This document shows, piece by piece, positions 11,222 through 22,253 of a stretch of DNA of 64,000 nucleotides. Both the position numbers and the translations under genes were made by a program. Origin of the DNA: an uncultured Microbulbifer sp. (GTDB lineage: Bacteria; Pseudomonadota; Gammaproteobacteria; Pseudomonadales; Cellvibrionaceae); contig NZ_CANLDD010000001.1 in assembly GCF_947489355.1 (NCBI RefSeq), positions 358,678-422,677 of the forward strand, in the 5' to 3' direction. Below the pieces are notes generated by a model, which did not search any database, was not told the origin of the DNA, and worked only from the letters and a program-made list of their open reading frames with translations. Positions within the stretch are counted from its first letter, which is position 1; every line of letters starts with the position of its first letter.

Positions 11222-12292
11222 ATGAAACAAATTATCCTCGCCGTCGTCTTGTTGCTGACAGTTACCCACGGCGCCCGGGGGCAGGAGCAGGTACGCCTGA
11301 ACCCCGACCGACCGGATGCCTATATGGTACAGAAGGGCGATACCCTCTGGGATATCTCCAGTGAATTCCTTGTACAGCCCTGGTACTGGCCGGAGATCTG
11401 GCAGGTTAACCCGCAAGTGGAAAACCCGCATCTGATCTACCCCGGTGACGGTCTGCGCCTGGTTTATGTCGACGGACAGCCACAGTTGCAGTTGCAGAGA
11501 GGCCCGCGCGCCTATCAGCTTTCGCCGGGGGCGGATGGCAATCGCCTGACAGCGCAGATCCGCCGGGAGGCGGTGGAGGATGCGATCCCGACGATCCCCC
11601 TGGATGCGATCAATGCCTTCCTGTCACGCACCCGAATCGTCGAACCGGATGCGTTCGAGGGCATACCCTATATTGTGTCCGGCTCTGACAACCATATCCT
11701 CATGGGAGCGGGCGATACCATCTACGCACGCGGCGAATTCGCAGTGCCTCTGGCATCCTATGGTCTCTATCGCCCCGGGCCTGTGTATGTGGACCCGGTC
11801 AGCAGGGAGTCCCTGGGCCGCCAGGCACTGGGTGTGGGCGAGGTAGACCTGTTGCAATTGGACCCCGATACCCTGCCCGGCTTTTCCATAGCCACCCTGG
11901 GTGTTGCCAATACCGCCCGCGAGATCCGCCTGGAGGATCGCCTGATGCCCGTGGAAGAGCGCGCAATCGATGCGCTCTTCCACCCTAGTGCGCCAGCGGT
12001 CGATGTGGATGGCCTGATTGTGGGCGTGGATGAAGGGGTTACCCAGATCGGCAAGCTCGACGTGGTTATCCTCAATTTGGGCGACCGCGATGGCGTGGTT
12101 GCGGGCGATGTGTTGGCGGTATATAAGCGCGGCGCTCTGGTGCGGGACCGCTTGGCGGGTGACAGCGTGAAATTGCCGGATGAACGCGCCGGCGAGATGA
12201 TGATCTTCCGCACCTTCGAAAAGATGAGCCTTGCCCTGATTCTCGAAGCGGACCGCCCTCTCGCAGTGATGGATCTAGTGCGCAACCCCTGA
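11222..12292 (+). CDS. Secreted LysM peptidoglycan-binding protein
   Basis: Probable periplasmic cell-wall-binding protein. A signal peptide (residues 1-20, ending near HGARG) is followed by one LysM domain at about residues 33-82 (YMVQKGDTLWDISSEFL ... LIYPGDGLRL). A long C-terminal region of roughly 270 residues shows no catalytic motif I recognise. Proteins of this plan commonly sit beside def and dprA in gammaproteobacteria. It precedes dprA by 67 nt and may share its transcript. Confidence 0.88.
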   Translation: MKQIILAVVLLLTVTHGARGQEQVRLNPDRPDAYMVQKGDTLWDISSEFLVQPWYWPEIWQVNPQVENPHLIYPGDGLRLVYVDGQPQLQLQRGPRAYQLSPGADGNRLTAQIRREAVEDAIPTIPLDAINAFLSRTRIVEPDAFEGIPYIVSGSDNHILMGAGDTIYARGEFAVPLASYGLYRPGPVYVDPVSRESLGRQALGVGEVDLLQLDPDTLPGFSIATLGVANTAREIRLEDRLMPVEERAIDALFHPSAPAVDVDGLIVGVDEGVTQIGKLDVVILNLGDRDGVVAGDVLAVYKRGALVRDRLAGDSVKLPDERAGEMMIFRTFEKMSLALILEADRPLAVMDLVRNP

Positions 12293-12359
12293 GCCGGGCA
12301 CGAACCAAATACCCCGGTGGGCCCCTCTGTTTGGTCCACCCTACACTCAAAATCAGCGT

Positions 12360-13523
12360 ATGGTGCGCGGCATGGATGGGTTAACTGCCTGCATGGCCCT
12401 ACTGCGTCTTGAGGGTGTCGGCCCCGCCCGCTACTGGCAGTTGGTCGAGCACTTCGGCAACCCGCTCGCGGCCCTGCGGCAGCCTCCCAGTGCGCTTCTC
12501 AATAAGCTACCCGCCCGCGCACAGTCCCAGTGGCGCGAATTTTCCCGTCTGGAGGCACAGTGCACACTGGCCGCCTGGGCTCAAGAGGAGCGCGCGCGCT
12601 GTGTGGATAGCGGGGTGCAGCTTTTATGGCACAGCGATCCCGACTACCCCGCCCTGCTCGCCGAGACCTCCCGACCGCCACCGCTCCTCTATATCCGCGG
12701 TGCGCACAAGACCCTAAATTTGCCCCAGATCGCCATTGTCGGTGCGCGCCGGGCCACGACCGTGGGACTGGAGAATGCCTGCGCCTTCGCCGCAGAACTG
12801 GCTCGGGCCGGATTTGCCATTACCTCCGGGTTGGCACTGGGCGTCGATGCGGCGGCACACCGGGGAGCTTTACAGGGGGGTGGAACCACATTGGCCGTGC
12901 TCGGCAGCGGCGTGGATTGCATCTACCCGCGGCACAATCGGGCCCTTGCCGAAGATATCCTCGCCAATGGTGGCGCACTGATCAGCGAGCTACCTCTCGG
13001 CAGCCCGGCCGAAGCCAAAAACTTCCCCCGCCGAAACCGCATCATCAGCGGACTCTCTATGGGCGTGTTGCTGACTGAGGCAACTCTGCGCTCCGGCTCC
13101 CTGATCACCGCGCGCCTAGCCCTGGAGCAGAACCGCGAGGTTTTCGCCATCCCCGGTTCCATCCACAACCCCATGGCAAGGGGCTGTCACCAGTTGATCA
13201 AGACAGGGGCAACACTGGTGGAAACCAGTGCAGATATTGCCACCCAACTGGGTGGGTTACTGGCCGAGCCGGCAGCAGCGGAGGCGGCCCCCAAAACACT
13301 GCCCGACCGGCGCCAGCAGGCTCTGGTGAATGCCCTCACAGGTGGGCCCCGCAGCATAGAGCAACTGGCTCTGGATACCGGGGAAAGCCCCGGGGATCTG
13401 ATGGGACTATTGTTGCAAATGGAGCTGGAAGGGCTGCTGGAACCATTACCGGGCGGCTATCAACTGACAACCCGCGGAGCTACTTACTATTGTGTGGGAG
13501 TATCCACGCCCATGGCAGAGTGA
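12360..13523 (+). CDS. dprA: DNA-processing protein DprA (Smf)
   Basis: Loads RecA on incoming single-stranded DNA during natural transformation. The central Rossmann-like DprA domain contains IAIVGARRATTVGLE and GSGVDCIYPRHN. An N-terminal SAM-like region and a C-terminal winged-helix (DprA_WH) lie on either side. At 387 residues the length is ordinary. The ATG at 12360 starts MVRGMDG; a second ATG at 12372 is possible. Confidence 0.95.
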   Translation: MVRGMDGLTACMALLRLEGVGPARYWQLVEHFGNPLAALRQPPSALLNKLPARAQSQWREFSRLEAQCTLAAWAQEERARCVDSGVQLLWHSDPDYPALLAETSRPPPLLYIRGAHKTLNLPQIAIVGARRATTVGLENACAFAAELARAGFAITSGLALGVDAAAHRGALQGGGTTLAVLGSGVDCIYPRHNRALAEDILANGGALISELPLGSPAEAKNFPRRNRIISGLSMGVLLTEATLRSGSLITARLALEQNREVFAIPGSIHNPMARGCHQLIKTGATLVETSADIATQLGGLLAEPAAAEAAPKTLPDRRQQALVNALTGGPRSIEQLALDTGESPGDLMGLLLQMELEGLLEPLPGGYQLTTRGATYYCVGVSTPMAE

Positions 13524-13536
13524 AGACCCGGTCGCC

Positions 13537-13561
13537 GGCCGATTCCCCTACGGGATCGGCC
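13537..13561. terminator. Hairpin after dprA, possible terminator
   Basis: GGCCGAT and ATCGGCC form a perfect 7-bp stem extended inward by CCC/GGG, 14 nt after the dprA stop codon. No U-run follows, so it could also be only a structured 3' end. Confidence 0.35.
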
Positions 13562-14008
13562 AATATTCAATGGCCCTTAAACAAGCGGGCCGTCGATCCT
13601 TAGAGATAAGCCAAAACGCACTATCTGACCCAGCACACCAGTGCCGGGCAGACGGAACACCCCTGCTCCCGTCCCACGCGAACTCCTGCTATGTCCCGGA
13701 CGGCCTTTTATGATCTTTTTTGCCGCCATTAAAGTATCAACACCACCTTGCGAAGTTGTTTGTATTTCATTGCAAAATCATTGGCAGAAAACCTGGGAAT
13801 ACAATCCATTACACGCCCTATACAGTCTATTTGTTAGACAATATTATGATCAAAACTCGGGCCAAGGACGGGCCTGGATCATACATATCTCTAGCGGAGA
13901 CACACGCGACCAACGTACAGAGCCAGCTCAAACAGTACCAATAGAATACTCTAAGCGCCATCCCATACACCCGTTGTTTGAGCACTTGAAAGCCTAAAAG
14001 AGAAATAA
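13562..14008. other. Intergenic region between dprA and the S41 protease gene
   Basis: About 450 nt with falling GC content. Short open frames exist, but none has a ribosome site with protein-like composition. I see no RNA gene or repeat. The promoter of the protease gene must lie here. Confidence 0.4.
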
Positions 14009-15265
14009 ATGCGAAAACTTGGTTTTTTATTATTAATCACATATTTATTCACTGTTTGTCACTGTGCATACGCCGTGCCAGCTTCCGAGGTCAAGCAGTG
14101 GATTGAAGACATCGACTCCTACCGTCAACAATTGGAAGAAAAGCATATCAATCTCTATCACTCTGTCAGCAAAAAAGAATTTGTCTCGGCATTGAGTCGA
14201 TTCAAAACTTCCCTGGCCGATTTAAATGAACAGCAACTGCTGGTCGAAATGATGCGAATTAGCCGTTTGATAGGAGATGGCCACACACAGCTGGCGTTTT
14301 GGGAAACAGATATCGGCTTTTATCCCTTTCGTTTTTTGAATATCAATGGAAATCTTCGCCTCATTGCCAGCAGTGAGGCTTACAGGTACCTGCTGGGTTA
14401 CAAATTATCTGCTATTGACGATATTCCCATTGATGAGGTAGTCACGCGATTGTCACCAGTCGTCCAAGGCGTGGAGAATGCGCACTCCCTAAAAGTTCGG
14501 ATCGCATGGCAACTCAATGCTGCACAGATTCTCCGCGGGCTCAGTATTACGGATAAACCTGATCGTGCCAGATTCACTTTTATTGATGACAGTGGACACC
14601 AAAAAATAGTTTCTGTAGTACCTGCGTCCCTATCAAAATTCCATAAGAAACTCACTCATTTTCTTTTTCCCAGAAAGATACCCTTTAGTGAGCAAAAAAT
14701 AACAGCATCTGAAAATCTGTGGATGTCTGCTGATAAAGACACAAAAACTGCCTATATTTATTTTCGAAGATATCCAACCTTTTCGAATATGGAAAATTTT
14801 GCGAAGGATGTAAAGGGCTATTTGGAGAACAATAAAATTAAAAATTTGATTATTGATTTGCGCAATAATGGTGGTGGTGACTTCTTTGTTGGTTTGAGAA
14901 TGGCCTGGCCTCTAGTACTCGTGGACAGCCTCGACTGGGAACACGGCGTATATACCTTAATCGATAACAGCACTTATTCAGCGGCAATGAGCAATGCGGC
15001 GCAATACCGACAGCTACTGAATGCCAAGCTGGTGGGGGAGCCGACAGGGGGAAATCCGGTGGGATATCAAGATATGGGCCAGTTTTCTCTGCCGAATTCT
15101 GGCTGGACCATTACTTACTCAAAGAGAAGTTATCGGTTTCAGGAAGTCTTCTCGGAGGGCGTACAACCGGATGTCCTGATTGAGCAAGACTGGCCCAGCT
15201 ATCTAAAAGGGATCGATCAGTCTTTAGCCTGGGTTCTGGATGATATCCGCAAAAAGACAAATTAG
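14009..15265 (+). CDS. Secreted S41-family (tail-specific/tricorn-like) peptidase
   Basis: Probable periplasmic or exported serine protease, 418 residues. The signal peptide is residues 1-23 (ending CAYA-VP). The catalytic half carries IIDLRNNGGGD near residue 290 and NSTYSAAMSNAA near residue 325, where the Ser is the expected nucleophile. TGGNPVGY follows. No PDZ domain is recognisable, unlike Prc. Base composition is lower in GC than the flanking housekeeping genes. Together with the next lipoprotein it sits in an insert between dprA and purE; its target is unknown. Confidence 0.8.
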   Translation: MRKLGFLLLITYLFTVCHCAYAVPASEVKQWIEDIDSYRQQLEEKHINLYHSVSKKEFVSALSRFKTSLADLNEQQLLVEMMRISRLIGDGHTQLAFWETDIGFYPFRFLNINGNLRLIASSEAYRYLLGYKLSAIDDIPIDEVVTRLSPVVQGVENAHSLKVRIAWQLNAAQILRGLSITDKPDRARFTFIDDSGHQKIVSVVPASLSKFHKKLTHFLFPRKIPFSEQKITASENLWMSADKDTKTAYIYFRRYPTFSNMENFAKDVKGYLENNKIKNLIIDLRNNGGGDFFVGLRMAWPLVLVDSLDWEHGVYTLIDNSTYSAAMSNAAQYRQLLNAKLVGEPTGGNPVGYQDMGQFSLPNSGWTITYSKRSYRFQEVFSEGVQPDVLIEQDWPSYLKGIDQSLAWVLDDIRKKTN

Positions 15266-15319
15266 AAGCTGGCGTCGATTAACTGGATTTGCCCAAACTT
15301 GCCTTGTACTACCGGGTCG

Positions 15320-15427
15320 GAAGGGAAGCATACCCTCCTCTCGGGACATGCTGTGAATACCTCCCTGTACGCTCGTAATCGGCATCCATGCCTCATACGG
15401 TCCCGAGATAAGGGTATTCTTCCCTTC
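15320..15427. repeat. 108-bp hairpin repeat, copy A
   Basis: The element is bounded by near-perfect inverted arms of 27 nt, at 15320-15346 and 15401-15427. The arms begin GAAGGGAAGCATACCCT and differ at only about three positions. The centre holds a conserved core. A reverse-oriented homologous copy lies at 22040-22145. Size, terminal symmetry and intergenic placement suit a REP/MITE-like element or a structured RNA. It lies 54 nt after the S41 protease gene. Confidence 0.75.
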
Positions 15428-15958
15428 CGCCTTGTTAGTAAGTTGGCGATTTTTAGCAGGATATTGCATCCAAATCAAATTCGTCATTGGTACAGCAACA
15501 AAGTCCTATGTTCACCGCAATTTACACTTAGCGCCGCCCAAGGGACTTACACACCCTCTCTGTGTTCATGGCCAGATCTGTCAGCAGTGCAATGATGCCG
15601 TCGCTAGGCCTCACTCGTCAAAGGAATCATTTACCACTCCAGCCACTGGCCACAAGCAGTCCGGTTTTATAGCGTTTAAATCTACTTTGATGGCTAGCGG
15701 AGCGGGTACAGGCCGGGGCGCAGCGCTGACAGCCAGCTTTTTTAAGTGGCCGTGGTTAAAACTACCTGGCTAGGTTCTTCAGTTCACACTAAATTTTCGA
15801 CAGTTAAAGGCTTCTGAAAGGCTGAAATTGATGTATTATCATCGTTACTTCAGATGGCCATACCCTACCGGGAGCACGCGTTCTATTCTGGGCGTGAGTC
15901 CAGTTACCCGAGAGGATGCTTAAGCAGGATTTGGTTTAGACAGTGACCAGTTAAATTT
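15428..15958. other. Intergenic region before the TPR lipoprotein gene
   Basis: About 530 nt without a convincing gene. Short frames have poor composition and no ribosome site. The last 150 nt are AT-rich and may hold the lipoprotein promoter. Confidence 0.4.
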
Positions 15959-17182
15959 ATGAGAAGACTAATTCAAAAAATAATATTTTCCTCTGTTATA
16001 GCAGCGGGACTATCAGCCTGCACAGTTCAGCCCTCTATCGTTGAACACCTTCCACCACAGGCGCTTTCGGAGGAAGCGTTGCTCACTGGCACGGTAATCC
16101 TGAGCCGCCCTGTGGCGGAGAAAGATCTGCCAAATATCGACATACTGGCAATCAATCGGGATATGCACCTGCTCCTTGATTCGGTAGATGGGGCTACTAA
16201 AAGTGCTCGCCTCAATACCCTGATGGAAAAGTTACAAGATCAGAATTTCACACTGTTATACGATGCCGATGCGACCCTGAATGCATCCACGGTCTTTGTA
16301 GAACAGCGCGGAAACTGCATGGCATTTAGTGTCTTTATGGTTGCGATGGCGCGCGAGTTAGGGATAAACGCTCAGTTTAATGAGGTACTTGTCCCAGAAA
16401 CCTGGTCTCTTAAAAATAAACAGACATATGTCTACCAGCATATCAATGTTATTGCCGATCTCGACATCGAGCAGCGGATGCTGGATTTCAATTTTGTTGA
16501 ATATCAACCGATCTATCGGCAGACAACCTTAGAAGACACGGATGCATTCGCCAGATTCTACAGCAATTTATCGATGGATTTTCTCTCCGATCAGAAATAT
16601 ACGGATGCATTCCTGTATATTCGCAAAGCTCTAGCACTGTCCCCACAGTCGGCGGACCTCTGGAATAATCTCGGGGCGGTCTATCGCGCTGCCGGTCATC
16701 CAGATCACGCAGCAAGCGCCTACAAGGTTTCCCTTGTTATAGATGGCACCAATACGATGGCCTTAAGTAATTTGGAGAGGATACTCACAGAGGAGGGGGA
16801 CTGGCAATCGACAAACATTATTTCCGAGCACCTACAGCGCTATCGGGAGCAAAACCCCTACTATTGGTACGGTAATGCCCTGGCTGCCTACAAGCAGGGA
16901 CACTATGAACTCGCTATCGATGATATCAAAGCTGCAATCTCCCTGGAAAAGAATGACCACAGATTCCACTTCCTTCTGGGGTTGTTACGTTTCAAGTCGG
17001 GAAATTACGGCTACCGGGGGCACTTTCAACAGGCTCTGACTCTATCTGTAGCTGATCGAGATCAAGGGCGTTATCGGCAAAAGCTGGAAATTCTGGGCCT
17101 GGAAGACATACGGCCGACGCGCCAGCACAAAGCAGCGCGTTTTTGGGATAGAAGAAATTGGTGGTCGAGGCTCGTCCGGTAG
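15959..17182 (+). CDS. Lipoprotein with transglutaminase-like domain and TPR repeats
   Basis: The signal sequence ends in the lipobox LSAC, so Cys21 should be lipidated and the protein membrane-anchored in the periplasm. Residues about 85-190 resemble a transglutaminase-like fold: RGNCMAFSVFMVAMARELG holds the Cys and is followed by a His in YQHINVI and an Asp in LDFNF. From about residue 205 there are TPR-like helical repeats (ALSPQSADLWNNLGAVYRAA). Function is unknown. The arginine-rich tail is odd. Confidence 0.72.
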   Translation: MRRLIQKIIFSSVIAAGLSACTVQPSIVEHLPPQALSEEALLTGTVILSRPVAEKDLPNIDILAINRDMHLLLDSVDGATKSARLNTLMEKLQDQNFTLLYDADATLNASTVFVEQRGNCMAFSVFMVAMARELGINAQFNEVLVPETWSLKNKQTYVYQHINVIADLDIEQRMLDFNFVEYQPIYRQTTLEDTDAFARFYSNLSMDFLSDQKYTDAFLYIRKALALSPQSADLWNNLGAVYRAAGHPDHAASAYKVSLVIDGTNTMALSNLERILTEEGDWQSTNIISEHLQRYREQNPYYWYGNALAAYKQGHYELAIDDIKAAISLEKNDHRFHFLLGLLRFKSGNYGYRGHFQQALTLSVADRDQGRYRQKLEILGLEDIRPTRQHKAARFWDRRNWWSRLVR

Positions 17183-17350
17183 AAGACGATCCCGCACCTG
17201 ACTCTGGTAGGAGAGCGCTGGGTGGGCTCAGGGTTTGCTGCTGGCTGATTTTCCCTCCCTTGGGTACCGCAAAGGGCAACAGCTTGTGCCCCGCCACGCA
17301 ATCCGCTAGATTGCCCGGCTCCCCCCACTTCAACAGTAAAGAGAGTTGCA

Positions 17351-17866
17351 ATGAGCAAGCCTTTTGTAGTGATCCTGATGGGTTCAGACTCCGATCTGCC
17401 CGTGATGGAGGCCGCTTTCGGCGTTTTGGACAAGTTCGGCATTTCCTTCGAGGTAAAAATCACCTCCGCCCACCGCACGCCGCAAGCCACTCACGACTAC
17501 GTGACCGACGCCGACAAGCGCGGTTGCGCCGCCTTTATCTGTGCCGCCGGTATGGCTGCTCACCTCGCTGGCGCGGTTTCCGCCACCACACTCAAGCCAG
17601 TGATTGGCGTGCCTATCAACGCTTCTCTGGACGGCCTGGATGCGCTACTGTCAACGGTGCAGATGCCGGGCGGTATTCCGGTGGCAACGGTGGCCATCGG
17701 CAAAGCCGGTGCCAAAAACGCCGCTTATCTGGCTGCACAGATTATCGGCACAAGCGATGCAAAAATGCACCAGAAGCTGGTCGATGAACGCCGCGCGAAC
17801 GCTGAAGCCATCGTGGCCAGGGATGCACAGCTGCAAAAAGATCTGCAGCAACGCAAAGCCAAGTGA
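17351..17866 (+). CDS. purE: N5-carboxyaminoimidazole ribonucleotide mutase PurE
   Basis: Converts N5-CAIR to CAIR in purine synthesis. The N-terminal loop [12 protein letters not shown], the SAHRTP segment and the [10 protein letters not shown] loop are all diagnostic of class I PurE. At 171 residues it is the usual size. purK is not in the window. It leads a run with tsaC and hemF. Confidence 0.96.
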   Translation: MSKPFVVILMGSDSDLPVMEAAFGVLDKFGISFEVKITSAHRTPQATHDYVTDADKRGCAAFICAAGMAAHLAGAVSATTLKPVIGVPINASLDGLDALLSTVQMPGGIPVATVAIGKAGAKNAAYLAAQIIGTSDAKMHQKLVDERRANAEAIVARDAQLQKDLQQRKAK

Positions 17867-17879
17867 CCCCAGCGCGGCT

Positions 17880-19380
<1,501 letters not shown>

Positions 19381-19410
19381 GCAGAGCATTGGCCACAATG
19401 GAGGCTCACC

Positions 19411-19853
19411 GTGCAGCAGGCGCGACTGGAAAATATCAACGCCCTGTTTCTCGATTACTGGTCGAAACCGGCAATGTGGAGGAGATCGCAGACTTTTACC
19501 AGTTTCCCCTGCATTATTACCGCGAGAATGGTGACAAACTGGTCATCCGCCGCAGTGCTTTTGTACAGCAGGTAAACAAATTGCTGAAAGCCTATCGCCG
19601 TGTGGCCGTCAGCCAGATCCTGGGCACGGTCACGGAGGTCCTGGCGCTGAACAACTTTACCAGCCTTGCCAGTGTGCGCTGGACGCTGCTGCATCAGCAG
19701 GATAATACCCGGATGGGTGAACTCTACAGCTCCCAAACCCGCTACCTGATTACGGAAACAGAGCCGAGCCTGAAAGTTGACGGGCTGTTTATTGTCGATG
19801 AAAGCGCCAAAATTCGCGAAGCGGTAAGAGCGCGCAAGAGGCCACTGTCGTGA
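19411..19853 (+). CDS. SnoaL-like protein, probably with a 1-nt frameshift
   Basis: The best start is GTG at 19411, with GGAGG at 19400-19404. It reads VQQARLENINALFLDYWSKP in a frame that then closes. The continuation (NVEEIADFYQFPLHYYRENG...) is one frame away and runs to 19853. Loss of a single G near 19468-19471 (CCGGGC to CCGGC) would explain the break and restore a typical NTF2/SnoaL-like N-terminus. The alternative is an intact frame from TTG 19389, but its first 25 residues have poor composition. The stop overlaps aroE by 4 nt. Function unknown. Confidence 0.65.
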
Positions 19854-20680
19854 GCGATCACTACGCCGTGGTGGGCAACCCTATAGCGCACTCCCTGTCC
19901 CCGCAAATTCACCGCGCCTTCGCCGCGCAAACCGGCGAAGACCTGCTCTATCGCAAACTCCTTGCGCCATTGGACGCATTCGCAGAATGCGCGCGCACCT
20001 TTTTTGCTGAAGGGGGGCGCGGCCTCAATATCACACTGCCCTTCAAGCTCGAAGCCCGCGATCTGGCCAATCAACTCACCGCACGTGCCGCCGCGGCTGG
20101 GGCGGTCAATACCTTACTCTGTCAAGAGGATGGCCGGTTGCTCGGTGACAACACCGATGGCGCAGGGCTGGTCGCCGACATCTGTCGCAACCTGGGCTGG
20201 GTGATTCGCGACAAACAGGTATTGCTTATAGGCGCCGGCGGGGCCGCGCGCGGGGCCCTGCTGTCCCTGCTGGCTGAACAGCCAGCGCACCTGCACCTGG
20301 CCAACCGCACTGTGGCCAAAGCCGAGCAACTCGCGGATGATTTCTCCCACTACAGCGTCCTGAGCGGTGGGGGCTTACAGGGGCTGCGCGGTCACTTCGA
20401 TCTGGTAATCAATGCCAGCTCCGCCAGTCTGGACAATGCACTGCCCGCCCTGCCGGAACAGCTCTTCACCGCCGGCGGCAAAGCCTACGACATGGTGTAT
20501 GCCGCCGGGCCAACGCCCTTCGTGCACTGGGCCCGCGCCCAAGGAGTGCCGGCTAGCGATGGCCTGGGTATGCTGGTGGGCCAGGCTGCGGAATCGTTTT
20601 ATCTGTGGCGCGGGGTGTATCCGCAGGTCGCACCGGTTTTGACGCGGTTGCGCCGAGGGCTGGGTAAAAAAAATAACTAG
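19850..20680 (+). CDS. aroE: Shikimate dehydrogenase
   Basis: NADP-dependent reduction of dehydroshikimate in aromatic amino acid synthesis. The substrate-binding NPIAHSLSPQIHRAF, the catalytic Lys in LNITLPFKLEA, DNTDGAG and the dinucleotide loop GAGGAARGAL are all present. Length 276 residues is standard. The GTG start overlaps the preceding stop. A diverged second copy of its last 120 nt occurs at 23488, in the pseudogene region. Confidence 0.96.
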   Translation: MSDHYAVVGNPIAHSLSPQIHRAFAAQTGEDLLYRKLLAPLDAFAECARTFFAEGGRGLNITLPFKLEARDLANQLTARAAAAGAVNTLLCQEDGRLLGDNTDGAGLVADICRNLGWVIRDKQVLLIGAGGAARGALLSLLAEQPAHLHLANRTVAKAEQLADDFSHYSVLSGGGLQGLRGHFDLVINASSASLDNALPALPEQLFTAGGKAYDMVYAAGPTPFVHWARAQGVPASDGLGMLVGQAAESFYLWRGVYPQVAPVLTRLRRGLGKKNN

Positions 20681-20692
20681 AGGACCTTGTTT

Positions 20693-21094
20693 GTGCGGGA
20701 ATTTCTACGCAACCTCTCCCTGTGTTTCGCCGTGGGCTGTTTTGGTGGTCTCTGCTATGCACTGGGCCTCTGGGCCATGGGACACTACGGCTTTACCCAT
20801 TGGCTGGGGGTGGACCTGGCTCCACGCCTTAACAGCGCCTATTTGTACCAGCGCATTGTGTGGGGCGGCCTCTGTGGCCTGCTGTTGATGCTGCCATGGC
20901 GCAGTGCCTGGCTGTTGCGGGGCATTGCGCTTTCGCTTGTGCCAGCGGGTTTGCTGCTGCTGTATCTGCTGCCTCAGCGGGGTTATGACTACGGTGCCTT
21001 TATGCTGGGATATATGACCCCGGTGGTTATTATGCTCGCGTGCGCCCTGGGCGGCATTGCAGCCTCTGCGCTGCTGCGCCTGCAGGGAAAATAG
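20693..21094 (+). CDS. Small four-helix membrane protein of unknown function
   Basis: About 133 residues with four hydrophobic segments: near residues 8-30, 55-65, 70-93 and 103-128. There is no recognisable domain. GAGGA at 20680-20684 lies 8 nt before GTG 20693, so this start is preferred to TTG 20687. It follows the aroE stop by 12 nt and is probably co-transcribed. An internally deleted duplicate is at 23620-23912. Confidence 0.7.
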   Translation: MREFLRNLSLCFAVGCFGGLCYALGLWAMGHYGFTHWLGVDLAPRLNSAYLYQRIVWGGLCGLLLMLPWRSAWLLRGIALSLVPAGLLLLYLLPQRGYDYGAFMLGYMTPVVIMLACALGGIAASALLRLQGK

Positions 21095-21391
21095 CAGGCC
21101 GAAGCACGCTGCATTGCTGCCCTAACCGACTGGCAAACCTGCTTCTATTCACTCGACGCTCACTTTAAGTATCCCTTTGCTTCATGCCGACCCCTTATGC
21201 TTCGCGCACTCTCTCTGAGAAAGGTGTAGGTAGGCATTTTACCTTTTTGCCCAGCCATATAGGGCGTGGCACGCCGCCCCTTAACGACCTTTTTCTCCGT
21301 ATAAGACTGGGCTGGTTTTAGGGCTGTGCAAGGTGTCCCGGCGAACCGGCTGGATTTTCTGTCTCCATTTGTTTATACGTTAAAAACGTAA
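21095..21391. other. Intergenic region after the membrane protein gene
   Basis: About 300 nt; I see no gene, repeat or clear terminator. Confidence 0.4.
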
Positions 21392-21715
21392 CTATTCAGC
21401 AGATTCCTGCTGATACTTGAACTTTTCGAGTATAAAGTCTGGCCAGCTTTCATTGAAGAGCAGGGTCAAGGCCTCGCTGGGTTCAACAGTGCTTTTCTGG
21501 CAGGTTATCAGATAGGAGCGAACAAGACAGAAAGCTCTGGCGCCATCTTTCGAGCGGAAGCAACCGGAGATCTTTTGCTTAACCTTGGTCATACAAAGAT
21601 CCCGCTCACTTAGTCGTAGTGACAGCTGCAGGTCACGGCGTCGACGATTTTTACAAATATTTAGCAACCAACAAATCAAATGGCCCATAGAAGTTTCCTC
21701 ACCCAGTGAATTCAC
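21392..21715 (-). pseudogene. Transposase C-terminal remnant (IS66-like)
   Basis: The 107-residue frame contains SERDLCMTKVKQKISGCFRS followed by DGARAFCLVRSYLITCQK. This matches the conserved ERDLR...K.KISG.FRS...AF...RSYL.T.RK tail of IS66-type transposases. Only about the last 70 residues of such a protein are left, and the first 30 residues look like unrelated sequence. It lies in a zone of decayed DNA. Confidence 0.6.
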
Positions 21716-21797
21716 TAGCTACGATACTCCGTCGCCTCAATTGTGTTGGGGCTGAGTCTCCGGGCCAGACAGTGCCCTCATAAATTTATCGCGCGAT

Positions 21798-21905
21798 CTA
21801 CCCTTCGTGAGCTAATCGTTTTGCCAATGGCAGGGTGTTTTGCAGATATTCGGCCTGCTCCTCGCTATACAGCTTGATGCTGTGCTGACTGCCACAGCAT
21901 TCGAG
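21798..21905 (-). pseudogene. Short decayed coding fragment
   Basis: On the minus strand about 35 codons read LECCGSQHSIKLYSEEQAEY and on to a stop at 21798. The composition is protein-like, but no start codon or ribosome site lies before it. It may be part of the same lost element as the neighbouring transposase remnant. Identity unknown. Confidence 0.25.
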
Positions 21906-22039
21906 CGTAGCCTATTGATTTATAAGAATAAGCTCGCCTTGCTGCCCTGAAATCTTCAGAACACAACGGGTGCAGATCTGCTGTGTGAATCAAAGGATGG
22001 TACTAGCTGAGCGCCTACCCTGCATTCACTAAAAAGGGG

Positions 22040-22145
22040 GAAGGAAGAATACCCCACTTTCGATACCGTATGACACATGGTGTCGATTACGAGCGTATAG
22101 GGAAGTATTCGCAGCCTGCTGAAAGAGAAGGGTATTCTTTGCTTC
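22040..22145. repeat. 108-bp hairpin repeat, copy B (inverted relative to copy A)
   Basis: About 106 nt, homologous to the reverse complement of 15320-15427. Shared stretches include GAAGAATACCC at the left end, GTCGATTACGAGCGTA in the core and GAGAAGGGTATTCTTTGCTTC-like sequence at the right end. The arms still pair but have more mismatches than copy A. It is intergenic, between the transposase remnant and a secreted-protein gene. Confidence 0.7.
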
Positions 22146-22253
22146 TGACCCGGTAGTAAAATCTATTAGTGTTTTATTTTCGTTGGGATAAGCGTCGACG
22201 CTGCCAGTCGATCTCCCCCATATCAGTTGAACTTATTGTCTGGAATCGCATGC

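Noticed and set aside
12304..12335. ACCAAA/TTTGGT inverted repeat between the LysM gene and dprA as a terminator
   Set aside because: Only a 6-bp stem with a 20-nt loop and no U-run; it could occur by chance.
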